Source: Spirochaetaceae bacterium
GTDB lineage: Bacteria > Spirochaetota > Spirochaetia > DSM-2461
Length of the DNA stretch: 42,953 nt
Assembly (NCBI GenBank): GCA_016744925.1
Contig: JADGDJ010000012.1
Coordinates: 1-42,953 of the forward strand
Reading direction: 5' to 3'
Part shown: piece after piece, positions 6,981 to 15,146 of the stretch
How positions within the stretch are numbered: position 1 is the stretch's first letter
Layout of the letters: every line of letters begins with the position of its first letter
The notes under the pieces: model-generated
Database searches by the model: none
Seen by the model: the letters and a program-made list of their open reading frames with translations, nothing else
Told to the model about the DNA's origin: nothing
Position numbers and translations under genes: made by a program

Positions 6981-7601
6981 ATGGAAAACAAAACAATCAG
7001 GCAGAAATATTTCTCTTCAAGAAATATTGTATTGGTACCGCTGGCCATAGCGATAAACATGAGCATTGGTCAATTGGTGAGTTTAGTGAAACTGCCTATC
7101 TTCCTCGACAGCATTGGAACCGTAACGGCAGCTCTTCTCGGTGGTCCGATTATCGGAGCTCTAACGGGACTTTTGACAAACCTGATCTGGGGACTTATCA
7201 GCAGTCCTGTTGCCGCTAGCTTTGCCCCTGTAGCTCTAGTCATCGGTTTAGCCACAGGTTTATGCGCTAAATATGGTCTCTTTAGAAGCTGGTGGAAAGT
7301 ACTTATCAGCGGACTGATCATTGCTCTGGCAGCGAGTATCACCGCTGTGCCTATCCGATTGTATCTTTTCGGTGGAGTTACCGGAAGTGGTGCTGATTTT
7401 CTTACAGCCTATTTACTGGCTCTTGGAAAAGACCTGACAGGATCTGTTATCCTAACCGTTATAACATCCAATGTGCCGGACAAAATTGTGACCGCTTTTC
7501 TAGGATGGTTTCTACTGAAAGGTTTATCCAAAAGATTTCTCAGTGGATACCCCTTTGCTTCGACTGTACTCGTGGGAAAAACTGCAAGCGCAGAGTTATA
7601 A
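6981..7601 (+). CDS. ECF transporter S component (substrate-binding membrane subunit)
   Basis: 206 residues with about six hydrophobic segments and no ATPase motif. The pattern LPIFLDSIGTVTAALLGGPI followed by GALTGLLTNLIWGL is that of an ECF S-component family found in operons with T and A subunits. S components bind a vitamin or similar micronutrient with high affinity in the membrane. The substrate here cannot be read from sequence; the linked PPC protein and LysR regulator do not settle it. The start has AGGAG at a good distance. The last ~90 bases may overlap the next reading frame, whose true start is uncertain. Confidence 0.85.
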   Translation: MENKTIRQKYFSSRNIVLVPLAIAINMSIGQLVSLVKLPIFLDSIGTVTAALLGGPIIGALTGLLTNLIWGLISSPVAASFAPVALVIGLATGLCAKYGLFRSWWKVLISGLIIALAASITAVPIRLYLFGGVTGSGADFLTAYLLALGKDLTGSVILTVITSNVPDKIVTAFLGWFLLKGLSKRFLSGYPFASTVLVGKTASAEL

Positions 7602-7615
7602 GAAGTTTCTTTCAG

Positions 7616-8389
7616 TTGCAACAGACCAGAGGTTTTTATCGTGAAGGACAGGCAGGATTTTACAGCTTTCATCCGCTGGCAAAATTTCTGTCTTTTCTTC
7701 TCTATGTCTTATCAGTGTTTCAAATAACCAGCTGGATATCTCTTTCTCTATTGTTCCTGGCCTTCTGCCTTGCCGCTTCAAAAGGCTCAATCATGTTTAA
7801 TATATTAAGAAAAGTATTTTTAATTTTTTTACCTGTTTTAATAGCATTATTATTCCTCCATAGTTTCTTTCATCCCTATCATCAGGCGGATATGCAGTGG
7901 AATAATTTTCCTGACATGTCTGCAGAGGGGATGCAGTACGCCCTGATCATCTGGTTCCGCTTTATATGTGCCGGCTCTTTCGCATTGCTCTTTTTAAAAA
8001 CAACAAAAATAAGCGCACTCACATCAGCTCTTGAACAGGCTAAAATGCCGCGAATTTTGTCCTATATCATTTTAAATGCCATTAATTTACTCCCGGATCT
8101 GCAAAAAAGGATTGGGGAAATACAGGAATCACAACAGGCAAGAGGAATGGAATTAAAGGGAAGTCTCAGAAACCGGACGCGGGCCTTATTATCACTGATG
8201 GCTCCTCTCATTTACGGGGAGCTGGAACAGCTCGACCAAAGGGCCCTTGCCCTGGAAATAAAAGGTTTTAGAAACAATAATACGCCAACAGTTTATAAAA
8301 GAGAAAAGATTCAAATCCGCGATTATTTTCTGGTCGGTTTATCTTTTGGCGGATTCTGCTTCATAACGGGGATACATATATGGCTTTAA
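7616..8389 (+). CDS. ecfT: ECF transporter T component (EcfT)
   Basis: About 257 residues, the normal EcfT length, with the FHPLAKFL motif near the N-terminus, several membrane helices (about residues 20-120 and the C-terminal segment), and the cytosolic coupling helices with EIQESQQARGMELKG, the Ala-Arg-Gly signature that contacts the ATPases. EcfT joins the S component to the two ATPases. The start is uncertain: TTG 7616 fits the family length; the frame is open up to ATG 7505, but that would overlap the S gene by about 97 bases. The 3' end overlaps the next gene by 10 bp. Confidence 0.85.
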   Translation: MQQTRGFYREGQAGFYSFHPLAKFLSFLLYVLSVFQITSWISLSLLFLAFCLAASKGSIMFNILRKVFLIFLPVLIALLFLHSFFHPYHQADMQWNNFPDMSAEGMQYALIIWFRFICAGSFALLFLKTTKISALTSALEQAKMPRILSYIILNAINLLPDLQKRIGEIQESQQARGMELKGSLRNRTRALLSLMAPLIYGELEQLDQRALALEIKGFRNNNTPTVYKREKIQIRDYFLVGLSFGGFCFITGIHIWL

Positions 8390-9222
8390 TCACATTCAAC
8401 GATTACTCCTTTGCCTATGAGGGATCTTCACAATGGAATCTTAAAGAGATGAACTATACGGTGGAACAAGGTGAAATACTCAGCATTATGGGATGTAATG
8501 GTGCTGGAAAAACCACAAGCTGCCTCGCCGCAGCCGGATTTATCCCCTCTTTTTACCGGGGAAGAACTAAAGGAAAGCTGACAATAGTAAATGAAACCTC
8601 ATCGAGCCTGCTCCTTCAAAATCCTGCAGCACAACTAACGAGAATGAAAGAGAATGTTCTGGAAGAAGTCATATTCGGATTGGAAAATTTTTCATTCCCT
8701 TCCTGTGAAATGGAAAATAGAGCTGAAGAGGCTCTTAAACAGGTAGGATTGCAGGGGATGGAGAAGCGCGCCCCCTTATCTTTATCCGGAGGAGAACAGC
8801 AGCGCCTAACCCTTGCATCTCTACTAGTCTTAGATCCTGATATTCTCATTCTGGATGAACCGGTTTCACAACTGAATCCTTCGTCGAGGCTGGAATTCTA
8901 TGAACTGTTCAAGGCTTTGAAGAAAAGTGGAAAAGCATTGATAATAAGTTCAATGGATGCTCATTTGTCGGCGGAATTTTCAGATAAGATTCTGCTTTTG
9001 GAAGAGGGAAAACAAAGAAACCTGGGATCTCCTGAATCTGTCCTGAACTCTAAAGTTTTTTTAAACAGCGGGATCTCCCAGACACCTTTTTCCGATTGTC
9101 AAAAAGCGGTTAAAAAATTAAAAGGCTCAGTTCCTCCCGGAACTCCCGGATTCTCTCTGGATCAGGCCTACGACTATTTCAGTGATGAGGCCAAAAGGGA
9201 GACCTATGTTACAGGCCATTGA
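8380..9222 (+). CDS. ECF transporter ATP-binding protein (canonical A subunit)
   Basis: 280 residues. Walker A GCNGAGKT (38-45), Q-loop around LLLQNP (78-82), intact signature LSGGEQQR (135-142), Walker B ILILDEP (155-161). This is a normal CbiO/EcfA-type ATPase that powers the ECF transporter. It overlaps both neighbours (10 bp with ecfT; the next gene starts before its stop), so translation is likely coupled. The H-loop position reads SSMDAH rather than the usual TxH motif; this may be a shifted histidine. Confidence 0.93.
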   Translation: MALITFNDYSFAYEGSSQWNLKEMNYTVEQGEILSIMGCNGAGKTTSCLAAAGFIPSFYRGRTKGKLTIVNETSSSLLLQNPAAQLTRMKENVLEEVIFGLENFSFPSCEMENRAEEALKQVGLQGMEKRAPLSLSGGEQQRLTLASLLVLDPDILILDEPVSQLNPSSRLEFYELFKALKKSGKALIISSMDAHLSAEFSDKILLLEEGKQRNLGSPESVLNSKVFLNSGISQTPFSDCQKAVKKLKGSVPPGTPGFSLDQAYDYFSDEAKRETYVTGH

Positions 9223-10024
9223 CCTTGAATACGCCTATAAAGGCTGCCCGCCCCTTTTAATAAATGTAAACCTGACCGTGGAACCCGGTGAAATAGTAGC
9301 CATAATGGGTAAAAACGGATCGGGGAAAACAACTCTGGCCCGCCTTTTAAAGGGGATTATGTCTCCTCAAAAGGGAAGCATCATTCTCGATGGGGAAAAT
9401 ATATCAGAATGTGGTCCCGCCGGGACTGCCGGTCTGATTGAATATCTATTTCAGAACCCCGACAATCAGATCTGTCAGAATAGAGTCGATAGAGAAATTG
9501 GTTTCAGCCCCCGAATGCTCCGGTGGAACCCTGTAAAAATAGAAAATGCTGTTAACCGAGCCTTAAAACTGACCGATTTGGAAAAGTATAAATTATCCAA
9601 CCCCTATGATCTTGATTATTATTTAAGAAAAAGGCTCGCCTTTGCTTCCATTCTGGTTACTAAGTCACCCTATCTGATTCTCGATGAACCTGATGCGGGA
9701 CAGGATTGGTCCTATACAGATAATTTGTCAAAAATCCTTACAGATTGTAAAAAAAGGGGACAGGGAATTATAGTCATTACTCATAACAGCGACTGGGTAG
9801 GACTAAACTTCGACCGCGTCGTGCTTCTCTCTGATGGCGAGGTGATCCTCCAGGGAAAAACAGACAAAGTTTTTGAAAATAAAAAAATGTGCCTGCAAGC
9901 AGGTGTCACACCACCGGCCATAACAAGCCTGGGTGAAAAACTATCTCTGGATACAACCGTGACAGGACCGGATGGTTTTGCCCGGGAATACTCATCCCAT
10001 GAGATCTGTCTTACATCGGAATAG
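9206..10024 (+). CDS. ECF transporter ATP-binding protein with degenerate signature motif (A' subunit)
   Basis: 272 residues from ATG 9206 (AAAAGGGAG upstream; an in-frame ATG at 9182 lies deep inside the previous gene). Walker A GKNGSGKT (35-42), Q-loop FQNPDNQ (82-88), Walker B YLILDEP (156-162) and the H-loop (VITHNSD) are normal. The ABC signature LSGGQ is replaced by YDLDYYLRKR (134-143). I recall a subset of ECF ATPases with a similar tyrosine/arginine-rich replacement, so this may be a subfamily trait rather than decay. Paired with a canonical partner it would leave one of the two ATP sites with a non-standard signature. Confidence 0.9.
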   Translation: MLQAIDLEYAYKGCPPLLINVNLTVEPGEIVAIMGKNGSGKTTLARLLKGIMSPQKGSIILDGENISECGPAGTAGLIEYLFQNPDNQICQNRVDREIGFSPRMLRWNPVKIENAVNRALKLTDLEKYKLSNPYDLDYYLRKRLAFASILVTKSPYLILDEPDAGQDWSYTDNLSKILTDCKKRGQGIIVITHNSDWVGLNFDRVVLLSDGEVILQGKTDKVFENKKMCLQAGVTPPAITSLGEKLSLDTTVTGPDGFAREYSSHEICLTSE

Positions 10025-10027
10025 TTT

Positions 10028-10441
10028 CTAAGCAGATCTCCTACTCATCCCGACCTCATTTTCCACAGGAAGGCTTTTCTTAAAGATTTCCAGGATGAGA
10101 CCATGGAATAAAAGGCCCGCTAAAGAGGTAGTAATGCATATGGCCAGATAAGATAAGGCAATAACCAGGGCCAATGAATCGGGAACCATTCCACTTAATT
10201 TTTTCAGTTTGTAGAGCATTATTCCCAGGGACATAAGAGAGTAGAGAAATCCCATAATATTGATAGTTTCGATCCGTCGTTTCTCAATGGTTTTGTTTTG
10301 ATTATTAATCAAGGAAAGCCCAACAATCAGACCGTAAATGACTATGAGTATGGCTGGAAGAAGCAAAAAAAGATGATGCTCCATCCTGTCGTTAAAGAAC
10401 ATGGTGATAAAACCTGCTATGGAAAAAAATAGTGATATCAA
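10028..10441 (-). CDS. unknown small membrane protein
   Basis: 137 residues with four hydrophobic segments (about 2-16, 23-44, 60-78, 88-120) and short charged loops, ending in a cytosolic tail. No catalytic residues or known family recognised. It converges with the ECF operon, leaving only three bases between stop codons, and is separated from the next minus-strand gene by a 229-base gap. Coding is likely because of the clean membrane-protein pattern. Confidence 0.7.
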   Translation of the reverse strand: MISLFFSIAGFITMFFNDRMEHHLFLLLPAILIVIYGLIVGLSLINNQNKTIEKRRIETINIMGFLYSLMSLGIMLYKLKKLSGMVPDSLALVIALSYLAICITTSLAGLLFHGLILEIFKKSLPVENEVGMSRRSA

Positions 10442-10632
10442 AAATCGGCTCCTGGTTTCTATATTTTTTATAGATATAGGAATGCAATTGCCGTGCCAGG
10501 TAAAATTCCAGAATTAACGGGGAAATGAGTTTAAAGAGCACATTCCAGACCAAATTATTTTATATAGTTACAATTATATTTGTACTATTCTGGCCAATGT
10601 TTCGAATATTCATCCTCATATGAAAACAATCA

Positions 10633-10660
10633 ATCGCCCCTCTCATTGAAGTGGGGCGAT
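10633..10660 (-). terminator. rho-independent-type terminator
   Basis: An 8-bp stem ATCGCCCC/GGGGCGAT with a 12-nt loop, followed on the minus strand by TTGATTGTTTTC. It lies just after the minus-strand stop at 10671 and fits termination of that transcript. The rest of the gap to 10441 shows nothing clear. Confidence 0.6.
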
Positions 10661-10670
10661 ACATACCCGA

Positions 10671-11578
10671 TTAAGGGATTTCGAAATCCTCACCGGTGAG
10701 AATTAGAATAATATCACCATCGATAAAGACATCGTATGGGAAATGAATAGCTCTACGATCAAATCCCTCTTCAGGATATTGAACTGCCGGGAAGTTATCA
10801 TTCAGATCAAACCAGATATACACATCGTACAATTCTCCCCCTGTGCCGATCCATGGTGGAGGAAACTCCTGCCACTCAATAGTCATTTCGGACAAATGTC
10901 CGCTTCCGGAACCATCGTTTATATCAAATCCGCCGATGGCTAAAATATTTTCCATATTAGTAGGGTCGCTGCCGTGGGGAATAAACCGATGTAAGGCTGA
11001 TATCCATCTCCTTCGGGATAATCGGAAAAGGCAACTGTTACAGATCCGTCCTCGTATTCGCTCCCCGGTTCAGGAACGGCACCTGCGAAATAAGTGGCCC
11101 AGTTAGCACCGGGAAAATCATAACCGGCAGCCCAGGCACTCTCTTTTTTAACGAATACTCCCCCGTCCCACTCTTCAACAACAGCATGAGCTGCAAAATA
11201 CAGAATTTCCACCTCTTCAAAATCATCCATTGGAATTGAATAGATGTATGTATAGGTGTCGGGCTCATGATTTGTTTTATACGCAAATTGCCCCGGTTTG
11301 GGATTCCCTTTTTTAGTTTGCGGGAAATTCATAGGGTCTGTGACCATATCCAGATGGGTTTCCATCAGTTTCCAGGTGGAATTAAATGAAATATTGAGCA
11401 TATTTTCATCTATCCAGGCATCAACAGTACCGACATCCATGCTTTTCCCGGCAAGAAGCGGCACTGAGAGAGGAGAGTTGACTTCTCCTATGGGTACGGG
11501 ATCTACAATAATGGTGTACTGCAGAGCTCTGGAATTGCTTGTGATGATTTCTGTTAAAGGATTAGTACAGCTGAACAT
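10671..11578 (-). pseudogene. lipoprotein-like gene, probably frameshifted
   Basis: Two overlapping minus-strand frames (10940-11578, 212 codons; 10671-10955, 94 codons) appear to be one gene. The first ends in an odd hydrophobic run after GDGYQPYIGL; reading the other frame from there gives IPHGSDPTNMENILAIGGFD and then the second ORF, a smooth continuation. One base inserted near 10970 would join them. At the 5' end a lipoprotein signal-like stretch (KLFGSVLMFSC) is present, but an in-frame TGA lies just before it and the only ATG is inside it, without a binding site. The body contains FPGANWATYF, a motif I associate with hypothetical extracellular proteins. Function unknown; a sequencing error is possible. 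Confidence 0.55.
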
Positions 11579-11629
11579 GAGAACAGAACCAAATAATTTT
11601 GATCAATGAGCTTGGGAGATGACATAGAA

Positions 11630-12295
11630 TTAGCCCAGGTTCTTCCAGGCGGCCAGCACATCATAGGCTTCCTTTATTTCCTGAAATGAATAAGCCGCCC
11701 CCCCTCCCGAGTCAGGATGGCTCTCTTTTACCAGATAGCGGTAACGACTGGTTATTCTGGAAATAGGTGCGCCGGGGCCAAGAGTGAAGACGAGTAGAGC
11801 CTGTTGAACCTTCATGATGTTATCTGCCAGATAGATTCCTGAATCAGCGAATTGTCGAAAACTCTGTTCATCGAGCTGCTCGAGGTTTTTAAGGTCTAAA
11901 TAGTACTCCTGCAATGGATCCAGATCTACAGCTCCTTTCTCAATTAGTTCCCTATTTATTTTCTGATGATATGAGCAGAATTTATTATCCGCTGAATTAC
12001 CGCAAAAGGAGATCTTCGTCTCGGAAAACCATGAACAGATCCCGGCTTCGGGAATCTTGAGAATATAAACACTGGATAATTGAATAAACATCAAATACCC
12101 CTGCTGAATTAGCTGAGTTTTAAGTTTATACAGGTTGTGATGGATTAAAAAATGAGCTTTAAAAAATTGATAATTGGTCAAATCAAAGGGAACATGAGGA
12201 AAAAAATGTTTAAATAACATTATCTCATTTATTGGGCTTTCATGATCCAGGAGAAAAGTCTGCAATAGTTCGGGATTAATACCGCTTCGAGCCAT
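11630..12295 (-). CDS. protein with C-terminal J domain
   Basis: 221 residues. The last ~50 form a J-domain-like helical hairpin with the essential His-Pro-Asp (LVKESHPDSGGG) and the following FQEIKEAYDVLAAW helix. The first ~150 residues have no recognised domain; they contain three cysteines (CSWF, CGNS, CSYH). J domains stimulate the ATPase of an Hsp70 partner, so this is probably a specialised co-chaperone. The C-terminal position of the J domain and the lack of Gly/Phe and zinc regions set it apart from DnaJ. No Hsp70 gene is near. Confidence 0.75.
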   Translation of the reverse strand: MARSGINPELLQTFLLDHESPINEIMLFKHFFPHVPFDLTNYQFFKAHFLIHHNLYKLKTQLIQQGYLMFIQLSSVYILKIPEAGICSWFSETKISFCGNSADNKFCSYHQKINRELIEKGAVDLDPLQEYYLDLKNLEQLDEQSFRQFADSGIYLADNIMKVQQALLVFTLGPGAPISRITSRYRYLVKESHPDSGGGAAYSFQEIKEAYDVLAAWKNLG

Positions 12296-12389
12296 GACAT
12301 CAGAATAGGGAATAAATAATTTTAAGTCAAATAATTAAGATTGTAATATCTTCTTGTCCACTGAAAGAAGCTGTTCTATTATTAAACCT

Positions 12390-14306
12390 ATGAAAAAACT
12401 CTTCCCAAAACTCCTCTTTGTGATACTACTCATCAGCAGTTGTCAGTCTGTGAATACAAAAATTACAGAAGGTAATCTCAATCTCAGTCCCACTTTCGAA
12501 GAAACAGTCGGAACAAAAGAATATCCTGAACTGAATGACAATCAGAAGATTTGGCTGGCTGCCCTTCCGGCTATTATAATGAGCTCTAATAAGTCGAAAC
12601 TCGATACTCTGGAAGTTGAAGAGATAACAGAAGCTTCAATAGAGAAATGGAAAAAAATACTCTCACGTGACTGGAGTATAGACAATCGGGACGATCTTAT
12701 AGAAACCATTGCCAAAATGGAGTATTCCGGCCATGACGATTCATACAATCTTCTTAAAAATCTGATGATTGAGAATGAATACATCCCTTTGCAGGACATA
12801 TTGAAGCAGGAAACACTTTCCTCAAAAAATAGAAAGTACTATGCTTTTCTTCAGATTCACAGAGAGGAATATGAAAATATAGACCTAATCGCCTGGGATC
12901 TGGGTAGAATGACATCTTTGGTTCGATGGGGTTATCAGGTCGGTTTTCTGTCTGAACCGGAAAGTTGGAATATTATGCTCTATTTCGGACAAAAGATTCA
13001 GAAATACTATTCCTCCTGGGAAGAATATGGCCGGGCATATGGTCTAGGAAGGATTTTCTGGGCGTCGGGATTCGGAAAAGAAGATTCATATCGAGATAAA
13101 ACTGAACCGATTGTTGCCGATCTATTGAGCGAAACCGGTTTGTGGAATTCATTAAAATGGAAAACGAATCTCTCCGAGCCCAATATTAAAACATTGAACG
13201 ATAGAGAAGTCACTGCTCTTACTGAAGAAGCCGAAGAGATTGACAGAATGCTCAATGTCTCTGCGAGAAAATATAAAACGGTCTATTTCTCACTGGGAGA
13301 TCATTTTCTTCGAGCCGATGACCTGGAGAAGGCTTACTATTATTACACAAAAGGGCTCCGACTCTATGCGGGAGATTGGGAAACTCAGATACGAATGGCA
13401 AAAATAGAATACCTCCGGGAAGATTATTCAGGGGTATCGGGACGTCTCAATCATCTGATCAAAAATTGTAACGATTATCAACTCCTTCAAACAGCCGGTG
13501 ATCTGCTGTCCAGGATACCCGAAATAGAAGAGATCTCAATTCCCGATAATTATGAAAAAGTTCTTCTCATCCATCAATACGATTATATTCCGGATAATAT
13601 AATGGCGGCATTGAAATCGAGAATCAGTCAGGAATTTAAAATACGAGTCTGGACCGGGCATGAGGAGGTCGAATTGAGTGAAGACAATTTCCGTAGTCCT
13701 CAGGAAATGCTCGATCGTTATGTATATGATATTCTCAAAGATTTTGAAGAGAATAGAATTGATAACTATAAAGAGATTCTAGGTGAAATTGGAATCGGCG
13801 AAAAAACGGTTCTTACATACGATGATAAATACGCCTTTGTACGATATCTCTACTTTCAAAGCGAAGAGGGACAAGCCGTCTGGCCGCATCTTATCAACAA
13901 GATGACACCGCAATACGACGCAGGGATTCAGAGACAGGTACTGATGAGAGGCTATGCAGATGAACTGAAAAAGCCCAATGTCCTAGGAGTACTGGGAGTA
14001 ACGCTTAAAGATATCTATGCAGAGGATTACAACTTTCTATTTGGATGGAACGGACCAGGTGGAGCAGTAATGAGCATATACAGATTCTATACGAATGATA
14101 CACCTCTGACCAAGATTATCAAGCGAAGCGTAAATCAGAGTTTTTCTTCAACAGGTTATATTCTCGGGATTCCCCGCTGTACTGTTCCCGATTGTGCGAG
14201 AGCCTACCCTCACAGCCTTGCTGAACATGATGAAAAGGAAGATCAACTCTGCCATGAATGCACAGAGGCTCTGATCAAACTTTATAAGATTGATGATAAG
14301 AACTGA
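12390..14306 (+). CDS. lipoprotein with TPR-like region and inactive archaemetzincin-like domain
   Basis: 638 residues from ATG 12390; the signal sequence MKKLFPKLLFVILLISSC ends in a lipobox with Cys18, so it should be a lipid-anchored envelope protein. The middle (about 290-370) is helical and TPR-like (DDLEKAYYYYTKGLRLY). The C-terminal ~180 residues match archaemetzincin: LGVTLKDIYAEDYNFLFGW, then GGAVMSIYRF, then SSTGYILGIPRC (586-597) aligned with the family's HExxHxxGxxHC, then TVPDC and CHEC. The three catalytic His and the Glu are replaced by Ser, Ser, Tyr and Arg, while the structural zinc cysteines (597, 602, 621, 624) remain. It is therefore likely a binding, non-proteolytic relative. 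Confidence 0.7.
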   Translation: MKKLFPKLLFVILLISSCQSVNTKITEGNLNLSPTFEETVGTKEYPELNDNQKIWLAALPAIIMSSNKSKLDTLEVEEITEASIEKWKKILSRDWSIDNRDDLIETIAKMEYSGHDDSYNLLKNLMIENEYIPLQDILKQETLSSKNRKYYAFLQIHREEYENIDLIAWDLGRMTSLVRWGYQVGFLSEPESWNIMLYFGQKIQKYYSSWEEYGRAYGLGRIFWASGFGKEDSYRDKTEPIVADLLSETGLWNSLKWKTNLSEPNIKTLNDREVTALTEEAEEIDRMLNVSARKYKTVYFSLGDHFLRADDLEKAYYYYTKGLRLYAGDWETQIRMAKIEYLREDYSGVSGRLNHLIKNCNDYQLLQTAGDLLSRIPEIEEISIPDNYEKVLLIHQYDYIPDNIMAALKSRISQEFKIRVWTGHEEVELSEDNFRSPQEMLDRYVYDILKDFEENRIDNYKEILGEIGIGEKTVLTYDDKYAFVRYLYFQSEEGQAVWPHLINKMTPQYDAGIQRQVLMRGYADELKKPNVLGVLGVTLKDIYAEDYNFLFGWNGPGGAVMSIYRFYTNDTPLTKIIKRSVNQSFSSTGYILGIPRCTVPDCARAYPHSLAEHDEKEDQLCHECTEALIKLYKIDDKN

Positions 14307-14377
14307 TTAACGGGGATTTGAATAACGAGTCATTACAGATGATGCCTCTATGTGTATTGAAATTATATTTTTTCCTC

Positions 14378-14406
14378 TTGCCTTAGTGTAGTTTTTACAC
14401 TATATT
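14378..14406 (+). promoter_or_regulatory. predicted promoter of the nrtR operon
   Basis: TTGCCT (14378-14383), exactly 17-bp spacer, TATATT (14401-14406), with a start expected near 14413. The spacer is filled by the first operator palindrome, so repressor and RNA polymerase binding should exclude each other. Confidence 0.65.
14384..14402. promoter_or_regulatory. NrtR-type operator 1
   Basis: TAGTGTAGTTTTTACACTA: 7-bp perfect arms around a 5-bp centre, placed between the -35 and -10 boxes. The arms GTGTA/TACAC and the spacing resemble known NrtR sites, which contain a GTGTA...TACAC-type dyad. Confidence 0.7.
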
Positions 14407-14431
14407 CCTAAGTGTAAATAGTACACTTAGG
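14407..14431. promoter_or_regulatory. NrtR-type operator 2
   Basis: A 25-bp inverted repeat with 10-bp perfect arms (CCTAAGTGTA / TACACTTAGG) around AATAG. It covers the predicted transcription start and touches the ribosome binding site AGGAGG of the regulator gene. With operator 1 it makes a tandem site, centres about 26 bp apart, consistent with tight autorepression. Confidence 0.7.
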
Positions 14432-14438
14432 AGGCGTT

Positions 14439-15134
14439 ATGTCATACACCTACAAATACCCCCACTATTCTGTCACTGTGGATTGCGTAGTGTTCGCTCT
14501 GGACATGGTGGAAGATGAGCTGCGAATATTACTGATTCGACGAGGAGAAGAACCTTACAAGGGGATGTGGGCACTTCCGGGAGGTTTCGTTCAACCGGAT
14601 GAATCACTTCACTGCGCAGCAGAAAGAGAGCTGGGTGAAGAAACAGGGGTTCGGAACATTTTTCTGGAGCAGCTTTATACCTATGGAGAACCGGATAGGG
14701 ATCCCAGAGAAAGGGTTCTAAGTGTCGCCTATTATGCCCTTGTTGATATCAATGCCTATGAATTGCATGCCTCGAGTGATGCAGACGATGCCGCCTGGTT
14801 CAGTCTTTCCGATCTCCCGGAACTGGCCTTTGACCATAGTGAAATGATCAAATGTGCCAATGGTAGATTACAGGGGAAAATAGAATATCAGCCCATAGGC
14901 TTTGAGTTGCTCCCCGGAAAATTCACATTGCGGCAACTTCAGAAACTCTATGAGATTATTTTGAACAAAACACTGGATAAGAGAAATTTCAGAAAAAAAA
15001 TACTGAAGATGGAAATTCTCGATGAGCTCGATGAAATAGAAAAAGATGTGACACATAGGGCGGCTCGATTATACAGTTTCAACAAAACCCGTTATGAAGA
15101 AAAAGTTAAAAGCGGTTTGTATTTCGAAATATAG
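14439..15134 (+). CDS. nrtR: NrtR-type Nudix transcriptional regulator
   Basis: 231 residues. N-terminal Nudix domain with a complete box (residues 49-71: [20 protein letters not shown] then TGV), followed by a C-terminal winged-helix domain (about 155-231) that includes [15 protein letters not shown] and the FRKKILKM recognition region. NrtR proteins repress NAD-related genes and release DNA on binding ADP-ribose. Many characterised NrtRs have lost catalytic residues in the Nudix box; here the box is intact, so ADP-ribose hydrolysis is possible. Tandem palindromes overlap its promoter. It heads a four-gene operon with the SPFH, NAD-kinase-like and NMNAT/methyltransferase genes. Confidence 0.88.
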   Translation: MSYTYKYPHYSVTVDCVVFALDMVEDELRILLIRRGEEPYKGMWALPGGFVQPDESLHCAAERELGEETGVRNIFLEQLYTYGEPDRDPRERVLSVAYYALVDINAYELHASSDADDAAWFSLSDLPELAFDHSEMIKCANGRLQGKIEYQPIGFELLPGKFTLRQLQKLYEIILNKTLDKRNFRKKILKMEILDELDEIEKDVTHRAARLYSFNKTRYEEKVKSGLYFEI

Positions 15135-15146
15135 GAGAGAAATTAA

